Assembly: GCA_029548025.1 (NCBI GenBank)
Contig: JAKPOE010000291.1
Location: 1 to 6,940 of the forward strand
Length of the DNA stretch: 6,940 nucleotides
Direction of reading: 5' to 3'
From: Spirochaetota bacterium
Lineage (GTDB): Bacteria > Spirochaetota > UBA4802 > UB4802
Position 1 is the first letter of the stretch. Every line of letters starts with the position of its first letter. Shown in pieces: positions 1 through 6,572 of the stretch. Made by a program: the position numbers and the translations under genes. The notes below the pieces were generated by a model that was not told the origin of the DNA, searched no databases, and saw only the letters and a program-made list of their open reading frames with translations.

Positions 1-609
1 TATATTTGAGAGCATTTGTTTAGAAGGCTTTTTATGAGCCAGCATGGAAAGCTGATCAACCAGATGTGTTGCACGCTTAACAATGCGTAAAACTGTTCTA
101 AGATCTTTAATTCCAGCATTTGATAGTTCTTCCTGTGACAACAAGAGTTCTATTAACCCTTGAATACCAGCATTCATATTATTAAACTCATGAGCTATCC
201 CGGACGCCAATGTTGAGATAGTCATATTTTTTTCCAGCATAACCAGATTTTGGCGGTTCTGTATATCGCTATCGGTCATGATATGAAGAAACACCAGATC
301 ATCTTCTTTTTTTGCTGGTGCAATTATGATATCCATCTGCTCCTTTACAGTGTGTAGAATCATTGAAAGCTTTCGTTTTTCACAATTGGTAGGTATTTTA
401 TAATCTGCATCATCAACAGGACAATTTCCATCCTTTTCACAATCCGGGAAAAGTTCTTTACATGATTTTCCTACTATATCCATAGTATGAAACAGCCGTC
501 GGGCATGATTATTGATGTCAATGATGTGTTTTGATGCATCAACCACCAAAACAGGCGCCTGAATCGAATCCATCAAACACCTATAATCCAACTTTATTTT
601 ATCATTCAT
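1..609 (-). CDS. PAS domain sensor histidine kinase, partial (N-terminal 203 residues)
   Basis: This is the N-terminal part of a two-component sensor kinase. The frame is open to the left edge, so the rest of the dimerization domain and the whole ATP-binding HATPase domain lie outside the window. Residues about 8-110 read as a PAS sensor domain (MDSIQAPVLVVDASKHIIDI near the start). Residues about 124-195 are a HisKA domain with the H-box TLASGIAHEFNNMNAGIQG, where H140 is the predicted phosphorylated histidine. No membrane segment or signal peptide is visible before the PAS domain, so the protein is probably a cytoplasmic sensor. The PAS domain holds four cysteines, C50, C57, C63 and C76, which may bind a ligand or metal. 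The chosen ATG at 609 has no Shine-Dalgarno sequence. An alternative ATG at 573 (residue 13) has AGGTG four bases upstream. The partner response regulator is not in the window. The kinase identity is secure, its signal is unknown. Confidence 0.9.
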   Translation of the reverse strand, partial: MNDKIKLDYRCLMDSIQAPVLVVDASKHIIDINNHARRLFHTMDIVGKSCKELFPDCEKDGNCPVDDADYKIPTNCEKRKLSMILHTVKEQMDIIIAPAKKEDDLVFLHIMTDSDIQNRQNLVMLEKNMTISTLASGIAHEFNNMNAGIQGLIELLLSQEELSNAGIKDLRTVLRIVKRATHLVDQLSMLAHKKPSKQMLSNI

Positions 610-624
610 ATATAATTATTATTG

Positions 625-652
625 TATATAATATATTTGTATGTAAAGTCAA
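625..652 (-). promoter_or_regulatory. Candidate sigma70-type promoter for the histidine kinase
   Basis: Read on the minus strand, TTGACT (652-647, five of six matches to the -35 consensus) is followed after 16 bases by TATATA (630-625). TATACA, two bases further on with an 18-base spacer, is an equally good -10. Either would start transcription only about ten bases or fewer before the ATG at 609. In so AT-rich a region TATA-like hexamers arise easily by chance. The near-consensus -35 is the stronger part of the evidence. Confidence 0.4.
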
Positions 653-771
653 TTAATAATCAAATTTTTATATATAATTCTACTAATAAAAATAGTACAC
701 TGTGAGTATATTATCAAAATTTTAATGGTGAAAATACAAATATTAATAAAACAAAACAACTGAAATGTTAT

Positions 772-787
772 TATACTTTTTAGTATA
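772..787. repeat. Short inverted repeat upstream of panE
   Basis: TATACT (772-777) and AGTATA (782-787) are perfect 6-base inverted arms around a TTTT spacer, about 80 bases before the panE start. It could be a small operator or a weak hairpin. The arms have a single GC pair each and lie in very AT-rich sequence, so chance is a real possibility. Confidence 0.25.
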
Positions 788-863
788 TCAATTTTTTCAT
801 AATTATTGTCCATTTACCTCTGTTTTCCCCTTTATATATGATATAGTATATAGTATAAACGTT

Positions 864-1784
864 ATGAATACCTTTGATAACACTATAACTGTTGGGATAG
901 TTGGTGCGGGTGCCATGGGCTCTCTGTTTGCTTTTCTGCTGCATCCCTATGCAACAGTAGTAATGTATGAAACAAACAAAACAACAGTAAACGATATTAA
1001 AAAAAATGGGCTTTCAATAGAATATAATACACGGACACATGCCATTAATCCTATGATAAGCAACAATCCCGGCATACTTGCACATGCTGATTGTATATTT
1101 ATTTTTGTTAAAAGCTTTGCAACTAAAAGTGCCATTGAAGCAATAAAACCTTATATAAAATCTGATGCAATAATCATAACATTACAAAATGGAATTGGCA
1201 ATGTCCCTGTAATACAATCAATGGTAAACAATCCGCTTGTATATGGTACTACCACCATCGGTGCCACCAGGCTTACTGCAGCAAAGGTACGTTTTGGTGG
1301 TGAAGGACAAATAATTATAGGTGGCGATAGTTATCGTCATAACAGCTTTCTGTATTCATTGTTACAGAAGGCTGGATTACAGGTAACTATCACTCAAAAT
1401 CCTGATAAAGCACTGTGGGAAAAAGCCATTGTTAATGCTGCGATTAATCCATTAGGTGCAATCCTTGAAGTGCCCAATGGAGCTTTACTGTACCATGACT
1501 ATATAAAAGATATTATGCGCAACATTATTATGGAAGCAGCAGATGTTGGGCTGGCACAGGGGATTGCTATACATGGCAATGATATGATTACAACCACATT
1601 TCAGGTATGCACCAACACAAAGAACAACTATTGTTCTATGCTTCAGGATATTAGTGCAAAACGTATTACCGAGATTGATTATATTAATGGTGCAATTATA
1701 AAAACAGCCATGCATTATGGTATTGCAACACCGTATAATGCAACAGTATATCGTTTAGTAAAATATAAAGAATTACTGCTGTAA
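864..1784 (+). CDS. panE: 2-dehydropantoate 2-reductase (ketopantoate reductase)
   Basis: The enzyme reduces 2-dehydropantoate to (R)-pantoate in the cytoplasm, a step of pantothenate and coenzyme A synthesis. At 306 residues it matches the usual size (about 300). An N-terminal Rossmann domain opens with GIVGAGAMGS (glycines 14, 16, 19) and includes the conserved TLQNG (residues 106-110). The C-terminal helical domain has LWEKAIVNAAINPLGA with K187 as the expected catalytic lysine and N191 nearby, then SMLQDI (S258), and TEIDYINGAIIKTA with E270, the conserved acidic substrate-site residue. I place the start at ATG 864, ten residues before the Rossmann strand, as in family members. An upstream in-frame ATG at 765 would only add a hydrophobic, Phe/Tyr-rich stretch. 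Neither start has a Shine-Dalgarno sequence. The second Rossmann strand ends YETNK, which may mean NADH rather than NADPH use. It stands alone, with no panB or panC nearby, and converges on ispG. Confidence 0.88.
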   Translation: MNTFDNTITVGIVGAGAMGSLFAFLLHPYATVVMYETNKTTVNDIKKNGLSIEYNTRTHAINPMISNNPGILAHADCIFIFVKSFATKSAIEAIKPYIKSDAIIITLQNGIGNVPVIQSMVNNPLVYGTTTIGATRLTAAKVRFGGEGQIIIGGDSYRHNSFLYSLLQKAGLQVTITQNPDKALWEKAIVNAAINPLGAILEVPNGALLYHDYIKDIMRNIIMEAADVGLAQGIAIHGNDMITTTFQVCTNTKNNYCSMLQDISAKRITEIDYINGAIIKTAMHYGIATPYNATVYRLVKYKELLL

Positions 1785-1833
1785 TGCAATCATACTACGG
1801 CACATTCACCATAGAGCATTGCTTGATGCGTAC

Positions 1834-2922
1834 CTAACATCCTGATAGTATTGCTATCTGTTCCGCTATCGCTTTTATTGCTTCTTTGGCGGGTAGCATT
1901 GTTATCTTTTCCCCTTTTGCAAAAAGCACCACCCTGCCATTACGAGCCCCTGCAATTCCCACATCTGCATGACGCGCTTCACCGGGGCCATTAACCTCAC
2001 AACCCATAATAGCCACCGTTATATGATGCAATTTTTTTTTCAGTATCTCTTCAAAGCGGTCATGCATCATCTGTGTTACTTCCTGTGCCAGCTCTAATAT
2101 ATCAAGCTGTTCATCCGTTCGTCCACACGTTGGACATGCAATAATGGTAAATGGGCTAAACCTGAATCCACCTATCTCTAATAGGCGCTTCGCGATCCTT
2201 ACCTCATGAACAGGGTCCCCCGTCATGGAAATCCGGATGGTGTTGCCTATGCCCTCATACAGCAGTGTTCCTATCACCATACTGCTTGCAATGATGCAAT
2301 CGGTACCATATCCTGCTTCGGTAAGCCCAATATGGATGGGGTACTGTCGCCTGCTGGCAAATATCCGGTTAGCCTCAATTGTCTGTAATAAATCTGACGA
2401 TTTGATGGAAACAACAATAGTGGTATAATTGCAATCCTCTAAAATATGTACATGCTCCATTGCGGAAGCAACCAGCGTATCAGGATTAACCTGCCCATAT
2501 TTTTTTAAGTCCACCGAACCTGAGTTAACGCCAATGCGTATGGGAATATTTTTTTCACGGGCAGCCTTCACAAGCTCTATAACGTTTTCTTCTGCACCAA
2601 TATTTCCCGGATTTATACGCAGCTTATCAATGCCACATTCTATAGCTTTGATTGCTATTTTATAATTAAAGTGGATGTCCGCACACAGTGGCACATTCAC
2701 TTCGTGTTTTATTTGGCTGATATACTTTGCATCCTCTTCGGTGCGCATCGCCAATCGTACAAGCTGTGCCCCTTCCTGCTCAAGCTTTATAATCTGCTCA
2801 ATTGTTTTTGCAACATTGCTAACGGGGATATTGGTCATTGATTGCACCGATACAGGAGCATCCCCGCCAATGGCAAGATTCCCTGCATGGACGGTTATTG
2901 TCTTTTTGGGAGTAGTGCTCAT
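1834..2922 (-). CDS. ispG: 4-hydroxy-3-methylbut-2-enyl diphosphate synthase (MEP pathway)
   Basis: IspG (GcpE) is the iron-sulfur enzyme that reductively converts 2-C-methyl-D-erythritol 2,4-cyclodiphosphate to HMBPP, the penultimate MEP-pathway step. The 362 residues match the compact two-domain bacterial form (about 370 in E. coli), without the extra middle domain of plant and some bacterial enzymes. The N-terminal TIM barrel begins with VSVQSMTN (residues 25-31) and contains PLCADIHF (78-85), LRINPGNIG (101-109) and IRIGVNSGS (129-136). The C-terminal domain carries the [4Fe-4S] ligands C263 and C266 in ACPTCGRT, C308 in MGCEVNGPGEA, and E315 as the probable fourth ligand. It is the last gene of the minus-strand cluster, 18 bases after rseP and in the same reading frame. 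The ATG has no Shine-Dalgarno at normal distance. The nearest AGGG overlaps the rseP stop, 16 bases away. The protein ends in SGC before a TAG stop. Confidence 0.97.
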   Translation of the reverse strand: MSTTPKKTITVHAGNLAIGGDAPVSVQSMTNIPVSNVAKTIEQIIKLEQEGAQLVRLAMRTEEDAKYISQIKHEVNVPLCADIHFNYKIAIKAIECGIDKLRINPGNIGAEENVIELVKAAREKNIPIRIGVNSGSVDLKKYGQVNPDTLVASAMEHVHILEDCNYTTIVVSIKSSDLLQTIEANRIFASRRQYPIHIGLTEAGYGTDCIIASSMVIGTLLYEGIGNTIRISMTGDPVHEVRIAKRLLEIGGFRFSPFTIIACPTCGRTDEQLDILELAQEVTQMMHDRFEEILKKKLHHITVAIMGCEVNGPGEARHADVGIAGARNGRVVLFAKGEKITMLPAKEAIKAIAEQIAILSGC

Positions 2923-2940
2923 GTACCAGTAACTATCGCC

Positions 2941-4503
2941 CTAAAATAAATCTTTGAAAAAAGGTAAAAATGACAGATCATTGAATATGACAAATATACT
3001 TAATAATACCAGTATTGCAAAACCAATCATCTGTATTTTTTCTAAAAGCTTTTGATTAAATGCGCGCCGCGCAACTGCCTCGTAAAGAAAAATAAGTATG
3101 TAGCTTCCATCAACCATGGGAATGGGAAGCAAATTCATTACCATGAGAATAATAGAAATTTTTGCCATCAAAACAACAAATGCGCTTACCCCGCGATAAT
3201 ATGCGGTATCACCTGCAATCTTTGCAATGCGTATTGGGCCGGATAAATTTTGACGAACATCAAGCTCGCCCGAAAACATCATTCCAATGCCCCGAAAATT
3301 AAGAGCAATAAAATCAAACGGGTCAACCATGGATTTAACAAACGCATCCGTTATGGTATATTGTATAAACTTATTTTCCGGAGATATTGCCGTTTCTATT
3401 CCAACAAAGCCAAAGCTTTCAAATTTCATTATCCCCCTATAGTTGCCACCTGGCGTCTGAAGCGTTACCACCCCGTTTGTGGATGCTATAATTTTTTTCA
3501 TCTGCGTAAAGGATGTCACCGTATATCCGTTTACCTTTACCCTGCCCTTATCTGCCGCAGCTTTTATAAGTGACAGTGAATCAACTGTTATAGAGTGTTT
3601 TTCTTTTGGAAAGCGCAAGTCGGTAAAATCAGTAATAGTAAGCACATCCTTTTGAATGGGGGTCACCGGAACGGTCATAATGGTACCGCCACGGTTAATG
3701 GTAAGCGATAGTTTCTTTAAAGGATTTTTTCGTACAAATGAAGTAAACTCCTCCGGAGAATGGAACTGTGTGCCATTAGCCTCAATAATTTCATCAAGTT
3801 CCTTCAATCCTGCCTTTTGAGCAGGCGAATTTTCCAGTATGCCCATGACAAGAACCCTGTTGCCATAGGGCATAACACCAATGGTATAGTATCCTTTTTT
3901 GGTGTATTTTTTTGGAGTGATAGTTACCTCAAATGAATCGTTGCCTCTGAGCGCTTTTATAACAATTGGTCTGCCCTTTGAGAATGCAATTTTACTCTGA
4001 ATATCTATAAAACTGATGACCTGCTCATTATTAATTGCTACAACTATATCACCTGTTCGCAGTCCAGCGGTATAAGCGGGCGATACATATTCACCTTTTG
4101 TTAAATATTCCGGAATATATATCTTGTTTGTTTCAACCGGATAGCCATAAACATTCATCACAAAAAATAGTATAATGCCAAAAAAAAGATTGAAGAGTGG
4201 TCCCATCACTACAGTAACCACCCGTTTCAAGGGATGAGCACTTAAAAACTCGTACGATTTACCTTCACGAGCTTCTGTCGGGTCCTCACCATAAAATTTA
4301 CAATAGCCACCAAACGGTATAAGTGTTATTTGATAGGTTGTATCGCCCCATTTTTTCTTTATGAATCCTTTGCCATAACCTATAGAAAAAACCTCAGCTT
4401 TAATACCAACAAGTTTTCCTCCTAAAAGATGTCCCAGTTCATGTACAAAGATACATAAACCAAGAAGCACTACTGCTGCCAGAATATACGTGATTGCTAT
4501 CAT
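2941..4503 (-). CDS. rseP: RseP-type site-2 zinc metalloprotease with PDZ domains
   Basis: This is an inner-membrane intramembrane protease of the S2P family (M50B). In E. coli RseP trims anti-sigma factor RseA after DegS; the substrate here is unknown. The first membrane helix (about residues 4-22) leads into the zinc motif HELGH (21-25), where H21 and H25 bind zinc and E22 is catalytic. The third ligand is D465 in NLLPIPMVDG (457-466). The membrane-associated loop IPFGGYCKFYGE follows at 62-73, a second helix begins with GPLFNLFFG at 101, and further helices lie near 440-462 and 488-512. Two recognizable PDZ domains span about 130-198 (AGLRTGDIVVAINNE) and 207-283 (SPAQKAGLKELDEIIEANG). A third, degenerate PDZ-like segment appears at about 303-370. 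The total of 520 residues is well above E. coli RseP (450). The ATG is preceded by GAGGT that overlaps the dxr stop, so translation is probably coupled to dxr. Confidence 0.96.
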   Translation of the reverse strand: MIAITYILAAVVLLGLCIFVHELGHLLGGKLVGIKAEVFSIGYGKGFIKKKWGDTTYQITLIPFGGYCKFYGEDPTEAREGKSYEFLSAHPLKRVVTVVMGPLFNLFFGIILFFVMNVYGYPVETNKIYIPEYLTKGEYVSPAYTAGLRTGDIVVAINNEQVISFIDIQSKIAFSKGRPIVIKALRGNDSFEVTITPKKYTKKGYYTIGVMPYGNRVLVMGILENSPAQKAGLKELDEIIEANGTQFHSPEEFTSFVRKNPLKKLSLTINRGGTIMTVPVTPIQKDVLTITDFTDLRFPKEKHSITVDSLSLIKAAADKGRVKVNGYTVTSFTQMKKIIASTNGVVTLQTPGGNYRGIMKFESFGFVGIETAISPENKFIQYTITDAFVKSMVDPFDFIALNFRGIGMMFSGELDVRQNLSGPIRIAKIAGDTAYYRGVSAFVVLMAKISIILMVMNLLPIPMVDGSYILIFLYEAVARRAFNQKLLEKIQMIGFAILVLLSIFVIFNDLSFLPFFKDLF

Positions 4504-4508
4504 TATTT

Positions 4509-4513
4509 ACCTC
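4509..4513 (-). promoter_or_regulatory. rseP ribosome binding site overlapping the dxr stop
   Basis: On the minus strand the junction reads TGAGGTAAATAATG. The dxr stop codon TGA (4514-4512) is part of the Shine-Dalgarno sequence GAGGT, which lies five bases before the rseP ATG (4503). Ribosomes ending dxr would be placed directly over the rseP initiation site, the usual picture of translational coupling. It also fixes the rseP start. Confidence 0.75.
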
Positions 4514-5666
4514 ATATACATTGTAATGCAAATTGCCGCGCCTGCTCATCGGCATCAAATATCATGCCCAAATCAGGATTTTCAATACAGTTATGTTTTT
4601 GCAAAACCTTTTCTACAACCTTAACAATTTTTGTAAATGTAATTTTCTTCTGTAAAAATGCCTGTACTGCAACTTCATTAGCTGCGTTTAACACTGCAGG
4701 CATAGTCCCACCCATTTTTCCGGCTTCATAACACAATGCCAGAGCAGGATACCGTGCCATATCAGGTTTAGAAAAATGTAAAGAACCCATTAACGTTAGA
4801 TCAACATTGCCAAATGGGTTATGGCATATATCCGGATAAGTTAATGCCCTTTGAATAGGGTAAGCCATATCGGTAATGCTCATATGAGCAAGCAATGTCC
4901 CATCATTTAGTTCAACCATACCATGTACAATACTTTCAGGATGTATGATAACTTCAATTGCATTATAGGGTACTTTGAAAAGGTAATGTGCTTCTATTAC
5001 CTCAAGCCCTTTATTCATCATCGTTGCCGAATCAATGGTAATCTTTTTGCCCATATCCCATGTGGGGTGCATCAGCGCTTCTTCAACAGTAACAAAACCT
5101 AGCGTTTCTACCGCTTTGTGCCTCAGGCTCCCACCTGAAGCAGTAAGTATTATACGCTGAATAGTATTAATAGGTTTACCATCTATCAGGGTAAATATAG
5201 CACAATGCTCACTGTCAACAGGCAAAAGTTCAACATTATAGTGTTGCAAAAAATGTAAAAAGATGTCCCCTGCCATAACCAGCGTTTCTTTGTTAGCAAT
5301 GGCTATTCGTTTGATATGAGGCAGGGCATTTATTGAAGGCTTTAGTGCAGCAGCGCCAACAATCCCTACAACTAAAATATCAGCATCATTACTAACAAGC
5401 TGATTTAAGCCATCCATCCCTTCATAAAAAACTATCGAACAAAAGTGTTTCTTAAGTTGTTTATAGTCCTGTGTTAAACAAACCTGTTCATCGCTAACGG
5501 CAACAAAGTCAGGATGAAACTCTTTAATCTGTTCTTTGAGCAACGTAATATTTGTATGGCACGATAATCCCTTAACAACAAATTGGTTGTTAAACTCACG
5601 GATTACTTTTAATGTAGAAATGCCAATAGACCCGGTAGAACCCAATATAATAATTTGTTTTGACAT
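4512..5666 (-). CDS. dxr: 1-deoxy-D-xylulose 5-phosphate reductoisomerase
   Basis: Dxr (IspC) converts 1-deoxy-D-xylulose 5-phosphate to 2-C-methyl-D-erythritol 4-phosphate with NADPH and a divalent metal. It is the first committed MEP-pathway step and the target of fosmidomycin. The 384 residues fit the family (398 in E. coli). The NADPH-binding motif ILGSTGSIGIST starts at residue 7, and IANKETLVMAG (123-133) follows. The metal site is D151 and E153 in VDSEHCAIF plus E222 in MNKGLEVIEA. The substrate-closing loop is HPTWDMGKKITIDSATMMNK with H200, W203, N218 and K219. PESIVHGMVE (243-252) is the conserved dimer/active-site segment. The loop usually read SGGPF or SGGSF is SGGSL here (177-181), a mild variation. 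The gene starts 18 bases after cdsA, in the same frame, without a close Shine-Dalgarno sequence, and ends 8 bases before rseP. No other start codon fits the N-terminus. Confidence 0.97.
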   Translation of the reverse strand: MSKQIIILGSTGSIGISTLKVIREFNNQFVVKGLSCHTNITLLKEQIKEFHPDFVAVSDEQVCLTQDYKQLKKHFCSIVFYEGMDGLNQLVSNDADILVVGIVGAAALKPSINALPHIKRIAIANKETLVMAGDIFLHFLQHYNVELLPVDSEHCAIFTLIDGKPINTIQRIILTASGGSLRHKAVETLGFVTVEEALMHPTWDMGKKITIDSATMMNKGLEVIEAHYLFKVPYNAIEVIIHPESIVHGMVELNDGTLLAHMSITDMAYPIQRALTYPDICHNPFGNVDLTLMGSLHFSKPDMARYPALALCYEAGKMGGTMPAVLNAANEVAVQAFLQKKITFTKIVKVVEKVLQKHNCIENPDLGMIFDADEQARQFALQCI

Positions 5667-5684
5667 ACAACTATGGATGCAACC

Positions 5685-6572
5685 TTATATTATTCCCCGC
5701 AGTATCAGGTAATAGTAAAACAATGGCATTGAAAAAATTGTTGAATCAAAGACATCCCACATGCCGCCATGTCCAGGAATAATTGAGCCAGAATCTTTTA
5801 TTGAGCCATCACGTTTTAACGCTGATTCAAGAAGATCGCCTATATTGCCTATAATACTGAATATAATCCCAATGATTGCAGCCTCGATAATACTAAATAA
5901 ATATCTTCCGTAAAATATTTCAATAAACTGGCTATATAAAATTGCAAAGACAATGCCAAACAAAAGCCCGCTAAAATATCCTTCCCATGATTTATTTGGT
6001 GATGCTTTAAATTGAGCCTTATGTTTTCCAAAATAAACTCCACCAAAATATGCACCACTATCATTGATCATAACAATCAAATGAATAAATATGATAAATA
6101 TAACGCCATCACGTATTGATTTAAGAAGCATAATATGTGCATAAGGCAAAACAATAATAAACCAGCCCAGTATAGTAGCGCCTATGGAATAAATACCACC
6201 CTTCAAGGGCCGTTTAAAAATATGAATGGTTGCCAGTACGCTCACAGCTATCGTTACAACAGCCAGTAAAAAGCGGACATCAAAATTAAGTGTTATGCCA
6301 CCAATACCCGTTATATTGCCATACGCATACGAATACATAACCATATTTATGATAACACCAAAAATGATACCTGTCTTAACAAATGGTTTATAGCCTGTAG
6401 TGCCTTCTGCTATCTGATAAAATTCCCATAAACAAACACCAGACACAATCACACTTACTATAAGGATAGGCAACGATTGAAGCATATTGGTAATAATTAA
6501 AAAAACATATACAGGCAGTGCAACAACAGCAGTAAGGATACGAATCATTGTATTTTTTGTGCGCTCTCTCAT
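5685..6572 (-). CDS. cdsA: Phosphatidate cytidylyltransferase (CDP-diglyceride synthase)
   Basis: CdsA is an integral inner-membrane enzyme that makes CDP-diacylglycerol from phosphatidic acid and CTP, the branch point to all major phospholipids. The 295 residues are close to the usual length (about 270-300) and are very hydrophobic, with roughly eight membrane helices. Family motifs are NDSGAYFGGVYFGKHK (170-185), SPNKSWEG (191-198), GDLLESALKRDGSIKDSG (245-262) and PGHGGMWDVFDS (266-277). Acidic residues D246, D273 and D276 are the expected metal and catalytic positions. The signature normally reads H-G-G-x-x-D-R-x-D, but here the arginine is valine (WDVFD). The ATG at 6572 overlaps the uppS stop in ATGA, and a strong AAGGAGG lies inside the end of uppS. 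A later ATG at 6548 lacks such a site and is not preferred. The dxr start follows 18 bases after the TAA stop. Confidence 0.95.
   Translation of the reverse strand: MRERTKNTMIRILTAVVALPVYVFLIITNMLQSLPILIVSVIVSGVCLWEFYQIAEGTTGYKPFVKTGIIFGVIINMVMYSYAYGNITGIGGITLNFDVRFLLAVVTIAVSVLATIHIFKRPLKGGIYSIGATILGWFIIVLPYAHIMLLKSIRDGVIFIIFIHLIVMINDSGAYFGGVYFGKHKAQFKASPNKSWEGYFSGLLFGIVFAILYSQFIEIFYGRYLFSIIEAAIIGIIFSIIGNIGDLLESALKRDGSIKDSGSIIPGHGGMWDVFDSTIFSMPLFYYYLILRGII

Larger units (their letters stand above)
610..863. other. AT-rich divergent intergenic region
   Basis: This 254-base region separates the minus-strand histidine kinase from plus-strand panE and is visibly more AT-rich than either gene. 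It must contain both promoters. I see a fair candidate for the kinase promoter (625-652) and only weak, overlapping TATA-like hexamers for panE just before its start (TATAGT at 842-847 and 849-854, TATAAA at 854-859), with no good -35 at the right distance. A small inverted repeat sits at 772-787. An in-frame ATG at 765 would extend PanE by 33 residues, but the protein evidence argues against it. No RNA gene or riboswitch-like fold is evident by eye. Confidence 0.6.

Noticed and set aside
697..703. CACTGTG palindrome in the divergent region as a regulator site
   Set aside because: The symmetry covers only three bases on each side of a central base and does not extend outward, so there is no basis to call an operator.
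947..1715. Minus-strand open frames of 62 and 76 codons within panE
   Set aside because: They are antisense to a well-supported enzyme gene and their cysteine- and isoleucine-rich translations look like mirror artefacts.
1772..1833. Possible bidirectional terminator between convergent panE and ispG
   Set aside because: Only tiny stems are visible, ATTAC/GTAAT over the panE stop (1772-1785) and GCAT/ATGC (1816-1829). Both are too short and AT-rich, and neither is followed by a T run on either strand.
2206..2932. Several plus-strand open frames of 60-85 codons opposite ispG
   Set aside because: They lie wholly antisense to a gene with intact family motifs, show no recognizable protein features, and are expected by chance opposite a constrained coding frame.
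3052..3573. Plus-strand open frames of 64 and 107 codons opposite rseP
   Set aside because: Both lie antisense to RseP coding sequence, give low-complexity basic and aromatic translations, and have no motif or convincing initiation site.
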